The notes under the pieces were generated by a model, which was not told the DNA's origin, made no database searches, and saw only the letters and a list, made by a program, of their open reading frames with translations. DNA of 64,000 bases from BAIKAL-G1 sp943370385. Its GTDB lineage: Bacteria; Cyanobacteriota; Cyanobacteriia; PCC-6307; Cyanobiaceae. The translations under genes were made by a program, and so were the position numbers. The stretch is from the NCBI GenBank assembly GCA_943370385.1, contig CALRQT020000006.1, forward strand, positions 124,001 to 188,000, written 5' to 3'. Below, piece after piece: positions 58,342 to 64,000 of this stretch. How positions within the stretch are numbered: position 1 is the stretch's first letter; the number at the start of each line of letters is the position of its first letter.

Positions 58342-58976
58342 GCCAAGATCTGCCTGCGCCGCATAGTTGTTCTTTGCCTGCCCCTAGGAGAGCTGGCAGC
58401 TTGCGTTATGAGCAATTGCTCGTTGGTGATGCGTCAAGCTGATAGTAAGGTTTTCAGGGGCATGATTGCGGAAACAGAGGCTTTTAGTGAAAGCGAACCT
58501 GCTTGATATGGCTTCTGGCGTTGCTGCCTCAACACTGCGGAAGGCACTGACCAAAACCTATGGATGAGCTAGCAAAGACGAATGGGAGCCTGAATTGGCT
58601 GGGCTTGAGACAGAGTGGATCTGAGGGTTTACTTCTTGAGGCGGTAACAGTTAAAGTTTCCGATCGGAAAACGGCTTTGCTTTAGATTAATAGTTTGGTT
58701 TCGCGGATGTTGAGTATAGATACTCCTTCGGGGCTGGAGCTTGTTGCGACCGGCAGGAAGGGTGGATGATCGTAATCGTTAGATCAATCCTGTGGAACTT
58801 GGAATTGCGAATTGGAAAGACCCTGGTGAGCACTATTCGCCAAGCCGTTGCATACCCATGCAAGCTGGCGAGCTCAGATCATTCCTTTAATGGCCGTGTC
58901 GGTTACTTTTCCCAGAAACAAGCGAACTCCTGGAAGGAGCCGATGTGATTGTCTGCTATGTCGCCGGCGGTATGGT
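58342..58976. other. Intergenic region between precursor 2 and the exporter
   Basis: 635 bp with no convincing gene. A plus-strand frame near its right end reads LLEGADVIVCYVAGG, which looks superficially like a leader end but has no start codon in context and runs antisense into the transporter. Confidence 0.4.
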
Positions 58977-61193
58977 TCAGGGGCGCTCTGGGGCAAAGAG
59001 GTAACCACCTGGGGTTTTTGTGAGCTCTCGGTAGGTGCCTAGTTCGCTCACGATGCCCCCATGGATCACGGCGATCTGATCGGCAGATTCGATCGTCGAC
59101 AACCGGTGGGCGATGGCGATGCGGGTGATCGGCAGGGATTCGAGGGTGCGGGTGATGATCGCCTGGGTGGGTGCATCGAGGGCGCTTGTGGCTTCATCCA
59201 GCAGCAGAACCTTGGGCTGGCTCAACAAGGCACGGGCCAAGGCCAAGCGCTGGCGCTGCCCCCCAGAGACGGCGCCGCCTCCTTCGCTGATGAGGGTCTC
59301 CAACTGCATGCCCATGCCATGCACATCGTCAGCAATCCCCGCCTGGGCCAGGGCTTCCCAGACTTCCTCACGGCTGTAGGCGCGGCCGGCCCGCACGATG
59401 TCGTAAATCGAACCGCTGGGTAGCGGCGTGTTCTGAAGCACAACGCCGAATTGGCGGCGGTAGGGGCGAATGGCGAGCTCGCGGATATCCACGCCATCGG
59501 CACTAATCAAGCCGGCCTGGGGTTCCATCAGCCGCAACAGGCAGCGCAGCAGGGTGGTCTTGCCGCAACCGGAGGCACCCGTAATGGCGGTGTAGGTCCC
59601 AGCGGGAATCTCGAGATCGATATCGCGCAGGATCGGTTCCTTGGCCCCGGGATAGGTGATCTCCAGATTCTGAATCGAGAAAGTGCCCTCGAGCCGATGT
59701 TGGCGTGTTGCCTCTTGATTGGCCGCCTCAGGTGCCGCAAACATAACCACGGTGGAGCGCTGCCAAAGCACCACAAGCCGGGCGACGGTGCTGGCAACCT
59801 GGGCGGCCATTGCCGAGAGCTGACTGTTGAAGGTGATGTAAGCAGCCTGAAATGACACAAATGTTGCCACCAACTGGTTGGCGCCCAGGCTGGACAAACC
59901 GCCTGGAGCGCCGCTCGGAGCAACGGCAGCCTGGGCCTGGGCCTGGTTGAGCAGCACCACAAAAGCCCCGAAAATCAGGGCCTGGCCGAGCGGATTCAGC
60001 ACACGGCCAAGGATCTCCACGGCATTGGAGTAAGCCTCGCCCCTGCGTTGCAGGGCCGCCAGCCGCGCCACACCGCGATACCAGCGTTCAAACACGAAGG
60101 GTTCGTTGCCGCCAACGCGCACTTGGGCCATCCCTGTGACGGCCTGCAGGCCCAGATCGGACAACTGGGCCTCTCCCTCCTGAAGGGGAGCTTCCAGGCG
60201 GGCATTCCCCCCCACGAGTAGCGCCATCACAACGGCACTGGCCAAACTGAACAGACCTGCTACCAGAGCCAGCTGGGCCTGATACATCACCATCAGGAAC
60301 AGATTGCTCAGCGAGAAGAGCAGGGATAGGCCGGTACTGAGCAGGCCATTGCTGATCAGTTGGCGCATCTGCCGGATGGACGTCACCCGGCCAATCAGAT
60401 CGGCAGTGCCGAGCTTGCTGAAGAAAGCCAGCGGTAGCCGCAACAGATGACTCCACAGGGCCGCTTCCACCCGCAGGTTGATCAGACTCTCCATGCGCAC
60501 GAGCGCAAGGCTGCTGAAGAACTGCGCCGCCAAGGTGGACAGGGCCACCAGCAGCACGACCAAGGAGGTTTCAACAATCAGGCCCAACTGGCCGATGGGC
60601 AGCACCGAGCTCACCAGATAGCTGGTAAGGGCTGGGATGCTGAGGTTAAACAACGCCACCACCATCGAGCCAAACAGCACAGTCAGCAGGGGTGTGAGGT
60701 TGCTGTGAAAGCTGAAGCTCAACAGTTGAAGCACCGAGCTCATGCGCTGGGGCCAGCCGGCGTAGAGCTCAAAGGCAAAGGGTTTCAGCTCGAGATCGCT
60801 GGTCAGGGGCTGGATCGAGGGAATCGGCTGGGGATCAAACACCACCGCCCTACCGGCCTGGCGATGCACCACGAGGGGGCGACCATCTGCCGCCCTGATG
60901 GCGAGCAGCAAGGCACCGGTGCTCTGGATCAAATCGGAAGGGGTGCGCACCTCGCGGAAGGCGATGCTGTTGGCCTCCAACACAGCCGTGACGCCGCCTT
61001 CAGCGCTGATCAACGGGCGGCCATCACCCAGCTTGGCCATTGCGTAGCTCAGGCAGGCCAGCAGAGGGTCACTGCCGGGGTAACGGGTCAGATCCTCGTT
61101 GCCATGTTGGCTTCCCCGTTGGGCATCGAACACCCGCAATAGGGCGGCCTGGCGGTTGCCAGCTAGATCGGACTGGGGGGTGGCTGCTGTCAT
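58977..61193 (-). CDS. NHLM-type peptide export ABC transporter, second subunit (no peptidase)
   Basis: 738 residues. The N-terminal about 150 residues form a soluble domain without peptidase residues. Six membrane helices follow (SNLTPLLTVLFGSMVVALFNLSIPALTSYL onward), then an ABC ATPase with Walker A ITGASGCGKTTLLRCLL, signature VSGGQRQRLALARALL, VLLLDEATSALDAP and the switch AHRLSTIES. In NHLM systems this subunit (ABC2) pairs with the C39 subunit (ABC1). Its start overlaps the stop of the C39 gene by four bases. A Q-loop FGVVLQNTPLPSGS is visible. Confidence 0.9.
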   Translation of the reverse strand: MTAATPQSDLAGNRQAALLRVFDAQRGSQHGNEDLTRYPGSDPLLACLSYAMAKLGDGRPLISAEGGVTAVLEANSIAFREVRTPSDLIQSTGALLLAIRAADGRPLVVHRQAGRAVVFDPQPIPSIQPLTSDLELKPFAFELYAGWPQRMSSVLQLLSFSFHSNLTPLLTVLFGSMVVALFNLSIPALTSYLVSSVLPIGQLGLIVETSLVVLLVALSTLAAQFFSSLALVRMESLINLRVEAALWSHLLRLPLAFFSKLGTADLIGRVTSIRQMRQLISNGLLSTGLSLLFSLSNLFLMVMYQAQLALVAGLFSLASAVVMALLVGGNARLEAPLQEGEAQLSDLGLQAVTGMAQVRVGGNEPFVFERWYRGVARLAALQRRGEAYSNAVEILGRVLNPLGQALIFGAFVVLLNQAQAQAAVAPSGAPGGLSSLGANQLVATFVSFQAAYITFNSQLSAMAAQVASTVARLVVLWQRSTVVMFAAPEAANQEATRQHRLEGTFSIQNLEITYPGAKEPILRDIDLEIPAGTYTAITGASGCGKTTLLRCLLRLMEPQAGLISADGVDIRELAIRPYRRQFGVVLQNTPLPSGSIYDIVRAGRAYSREEVWEALAQAGIADDVHGMGMQLETLISEGGGAVSGGQRQRLALARALLSQPKVLLLDEATSALDAPTQAIITRTLESLPITRIAIAHRLSTIESADQIAVIHGGIVSELGTYRELTKTPGGYLFAPERP

Positions 61194-63376
61194 GAGGATG
61201 GCGTGACCTCAGCTGCCAAGAGGCGACGGTAGTAGCCATCGGCACGATCAGCCAAATCCGACGGATGGCCAACCTCAACGGGCTCACCCTGATGCAGGAC
61301 AAGCACCTGGTCACTTACCTGGGCTGAATGGAGCCGATGGGCCACCGTGATCAACGTGCGAGGCGTCCGTTTCACCGCGGCCACAACCAAGCGTTCACGG
61401 CGTTCGTCGAGGGCACTGGTGGCTTCATCCATCAGCAGGATGCTGGGCTGACGGAGCAATGCCCGCGCGATTTCCACCCGCTGACGTTGCCCGCCACTCA
61501 GGTTGCGACCAGCCTCCTGCAACTCCATTTGAAGGGCCACGGCTCCACCGAGCTCCTCCAATAGGCCCGCTTCCTTGAGGGCCATCACTGCATCGGACGG
61601 GCTGAAGCGTGGATCCCAGAGGGTGAGGTTCTCAAACAATGTTGCCTTGAAAATAAAAATATCCTGAGAAATCAGTGAAAGAGAACGGCGAAGGCTGGGA
61701 TCGTCCCAATCCATCCAGGGACGCCCGTCGTAAAGAATGGAGCCCCCGGTGGGGTGCAAGAGGCCGCAAAGGATCCGAAGCAGGGTGCTTTTGCCCGAAC
61801 CACTTCCACCCACAATCGCTAAATGCTGACCAGGCTCCAGGTCGAGACTGAGGCCTCCAAAGAGCTGCGGTGTTGTGTGGCTGAATTGAAAGGCTAGATC
61901 ACGGATTGTGATTCTCCCCTTGAGCACCGCTTCCTCAGAGAATTCATCCCTGCTGGCAAAGCCAAAGCTGCGAACGCTCGGTTCTACTGCGGTGTCCACT
62001 ACATCATTGAGAAGTCCCATGTCGCCATCGATTTGCTGCAACTGATTGGTGAGAATATTGAGCTGCTGGAGTGGGGCCTGGATCATCCCCATCAGGAACT
62101 GAAAAGCCATCAGTTCGCCCAGACTCAGCTGACCAAGAATGATCAGCACGCCCCCCAGAAGCAAGACCCCCATGGCCAGCAAAAAACCAGAGGTTGTGCC
62201 AACAAGCTCTGCAAGGGAGTTGGCTAATGATTGTTTCTGAAGCTCCTTAAGACCTTCATTGAAACTGGCCGACCACAGCACAAAAGACTCGTTTTCGAGA
62301 CCACTTGCCTTAACGCTTTCAATGCCTTGAACAACTGACATGCCAACGCCCGTTGCCTTGCCCTGCACCATGGCCAGGCGAAAATTGTCCCCTCTACGCG
62401 CTGCACGCATCCATAAGCCGAAGGCGGCGTTGCCTCCAGAGAGCAGCAACGTTAACACGGAGAGCAACGGGGAAATGAACATCCCCACCATCAAAGCCAG
62501 CACCCCAGATCCCAAGGACAGCATGAAATCCACAACCCCATTCACACCGAGCTGAACCAAGGAAAAGGGAAGCAGCAGCCGCTGCGATAGCTCACCACCC
62601 ATCCGCTGCAGAAAGTAGCGATAGGGCAGGCTGAACAAGGAGACGTAAAGCAGACTCGCAACCCTACGCACCATCAGACTGCCCAGAATCCGCAACAGCA
62701 GCTTCTGAAGATTTAAAATGGCGATCAATACCAATGATGCAATTACAGTGATCCAAACCACCGGAACGGCAATATTTTCGCGAGCCTCCTGTAGGAAGGA
62801 ATCAATGAACTGTGCCGTGGCCCCTGCAATAAAGAGTTCCGGCAATGCCGCAATCCCTGCAACCAGCAGCAACCAGGGCAGCACGGAGGCATAGGGACGG
62901 ATCAACTGCGGCACGCGGTGGTAGAGACTTGGCTCGCGCCCACCCCGCTCAAACATCGCGCCGGGTTTTAATTCCAAAACCACACCAGTAAAGCTGGTTT
63001 GAAATTCCTCCCAGGGAACGTTGCGGCGCCCGCTGGCCGGATCACTGAGGTATGCCTTGTTGTTGGCAAATCCTTCCAAGACCAGGAAGTGGTTGAAGTT
63101 CCAAAACAACACAGCTGGCAACGCCACCTGCGCGCGCAGCTGTTCAGCAGACCTGCGATAGGCACGGACCTCCAGTCCGTAACTCTGGGCAGCGCGCTTC
63201 AGCTGGGCTGCTGTCACACCATCACGACTGATGCCGCAGCGTTCACGCAATTCAGCTAGAGCCACTACACGCCCAAAATAAGCCAGCACGATCTTGAGGC
63301 TGGCGGCCCCACACTCCACGGCCTCGTATTGCAGCACGGTGGGCGCTTTAATCCTCCTCTTGATCGGCTGGCTCAT
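61190..63376 (-). CDS. NHLM-type peptide export ABC transporter with C39 peptidase domain
   Basis: 728 residues. The N-terminal C39 domain cuts after double glycine, and its triad is present: Cys in YEAVECGAASLKIVLAYFG, His in NFNHFLVLEGFANNKAYL and Asp in LSDPASGRR. The membrane domain spans about residues 160-440. The ATPase has GGSGSGKSTLLRILCGLL, signature LSGGQRQRVEIARALL, ILLMDEATSALDE and VAHRLHSAQ. It should remove leaders such as those of the two precursors downstream while exporting the cores. It starts three bases after the HlyD stop and overlaps the next transporter by four bases. Confidence 0.95.
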   Translation of the reverse strand: MSQPIKRRIKAPTVLQYEAVECGAASLKIVLAYFGRVVALAELRERCGISRDGVTAAQLKRAAQSYGLEVRAYRRSAEQLRAQVALPAVLFWNFNHFLVLEGFANNKAYLSDPASGRRNVPWEEFQTSFTGVVLELKPGAMFERGGREPSLYHRVPQLIRPYASVLPWLLLVAGIAALPELFIAGATAQFIDSFLQEARENIAVPVVWITVIASLVLIAILNLQKLLLRILGSLMVRRVASLLYVSLFSLPYRYFLQRMGGELSQRLLLPFSLVQLGVNGVVDFMLSLGSGVLALMVGMFISPLLSVLTLLLSGGNAAFGLWMRAARRGDNFRLAMVQGKATGVGMSVVQGIESVKASGLENESFVLWSASFNEGLKELQKQSLANSLAELVGTTSGFLLAMGVLLLGGVLIILGQLSLGELMAFQFLMGMIQAPLQQLNILTNQLQQIDGDMGLLNDVVDTAVEPSVRSFGFASRDEFSEEAVLKGRITIRDLAFQFSHTTPQLFGGLSLDLEPGQHLAIVGGSGSGKSTLLRILCGLLHPTGGSILYDGRPWMDWDDPSLRRSLSLISQDIFIFKATLFENLTLWDPRFSPSDAVMALKEAGLLEELGGAVALQMELQEAGRNLSGGQRQRVEIARALLRQPSILLMDEATSALDERRERLVVAAVKRTPRTLITVAHRLHSAQVSDQVLVLHQGEPVEVGHPSDLADRADGYYRRLLAAEVTPSS

Positions 63377-63379
63377 TCG

Positions 63380-64000
63380 TTAATGGTTCTCCAGGACCAG
63401 ACCAAGGGCCTGCCGTAGGGCCGGCATTACAAATTCAATCGGCCGCCGGTATTGGACGTTGATCTGCGCATCAGCCAATGTGCCGAGCCTTACAGGGAAA
63501 GGAGGTCGGCGATTGGTACTCCACTGGTAACAGCGCCTGGACAACATCTGCTGGCAATAGGTGGGTTCAGCCAGTTGTAGCTTCACGCGTACTAGATAGG
63601 TGCTCGGCAAACTTTTTTGGATGGAGCTAGCCAGGGTGCGCCCACCCGCAAACGCTGCGATCCCCTCGGCCGGCAACGGCAACTTGCTCACTTCGACCAC
63701 AACACCAGGAATGCCACCGTATTGCGCTCGGGAAATCCCCTTCGGTGTCACCAAAGCCTGCATGCCCTTACTCAGGAGTTGGCTGGTCGTTTCATCGACA
63801 AACACCGGGACTATCATGGGTAGGCTGGGCCTATCAACGCTGAAGGTAAAAAGCTCATCGCCTTGCTTCACCTGCATGCCATTGCGGATTGAACGTGAAA
63901 CGATAAATATTCCCGAGGATGGCGAAAACGTGTAAGCCTTATTCAGGTAGGAAATAAGAGCCGACTGTAGTTTGTTGGTGGCTTCTAGGTTGCTGAGGGC
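63380..64000 (-). CDS. HlyD-family membrane fusion protein of the NHLM export system, 5' end beyond the window
   Basis: The minus frame is open from base 64000 to the stop at 63380 (about 206 codons; a full protein is expected to be about 400 or more). Visible are the end of a coiled coil (NLEATNKLQSALISYL), a lipoyl-like strand (AYTFSPSSGIFIVSRSIRNG, then MQVKQGDELFTFS) and a beta-barrel domain (VTPKGISRAQYGGIPGVVVEVSKLP). A pair of cysteines (YCQQMLSRRCYQW) lies near the C-terminus. It bridges the ABC transporter to the outer membrane. First visible gene of the export operon. Confidence 0.9.
   Translation of the reverse strand, partial: ALSNLEATNKLQSALISYLNKAYTFSPSSGIFIVSRSIRNGMQVKQGDELFTFSVDRPSLPMIVPVFVDETTSQLLSKGMQALVTPKGISRAQYGGIPGVVVEVSKLPLPAEGIAAFAGGRTLASSIQKSLPSTYLVRVKLQLAEPTYCQQMLSRRCYQWSTNRRPPFPVRLGTLADAQINVQYRRPIEFVMPALRQALGLVLENH

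Noticed and set aside
58898..58999. Plus-strand reading with LLEGADVIVCYVAGG, resembling a double-glycine leader end
   Set aside because: It has no plausible start codon or leader, and it overlaps the transporter 3' end in antisense.

Overview
The window is a high-GC chromosomal segment of a picocyanobacterium, most likely a freshwater Synechococcus/Cyanobium/Vulcanococcus-type organism. The evidence is the picocyanobacterial gene order (speA-ndk-thiO, gatB, coaE/argJ, eno, secE-nusG-rplKAJL, rluD-ABC-relA), HIP1-type GCGATCGC palindromes, a DUF3747 protein, and many alternative GTG/TTG starts. The assignment rests on gene content and order, not on a database search.

Layout. 1-15 kb: housekeeping genes (speA partial, ndk, thiO, gatB, coaE, argJ, an ABC1 kinase, eno), interrupted by an OprB-type porin, a secreted SnoaL-like protein and an unusual Cu/Zn-SOD-like protein. 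15-23 kb: gloA, a ClpB with a long low-complexity linker, then the secE-nusG-rplK-rplA-rplJ-rplL cluster with an internal terminator and a likely L10 leader. 23-31 kb: a DUF3747 protein, an RNase HI with a C-terminal extension, pyrD, and a tightly overlapping pilMNOQ type IV pilus operon. 31-36 kb: a minus-strand run of MoxR ATPase, DUF58, transglutaminase and pentapeptide-repeat genes. 36-48 kb: cobD-like, murG, pgk, a universal stress protein, a YlqF GTPase, rluD, a fused double ABC ATPase and relA/spoT. 48-54 kb: a secreted protein of unknown function, a metallophosphoesterase co-transcribed with a HEPN/MNT pair, SelO, and a TerB-like membrane protein.

53.8-64 kb is an accessory, gene-poor and more AT-rich region, and it holds the most interesting content. 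On the minus strand lies an NHLM-type peptide export set: an HlyD-family adaptor (cut by the window end), a C39-peptidase ABC transporter with an intact Cys-His-Asp triad, and a second ABC transporter lacking the peptidase. Downstream, in sequence that looks empty, I translated two short paralogous minus-strand genes (57448-57603 and 58085-58225). Each encodes a 33-residue leader ending in a SDDELAG(I/V)AGG double-glycine site, followed by a short, divergent, cysteine-free core rich in Pro, Ser/Thr and basic residues. Their upstream regions are duplicated and share a TGGTCA-containing block next to a TATA-like -10 box. Facing them on the plus strand is a family-2 glycosyltransferase with polypeptide-GalNAc-transferase-like motifs (DAH, WGHED).

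The simplest reading is a secreted, leader-processed peptide system, possibly a glycosylated one, with precursors too short for normal gene calling. The leader, duplication and exporter are read directly from sequence; a role for the glycosyltransferase is inference.
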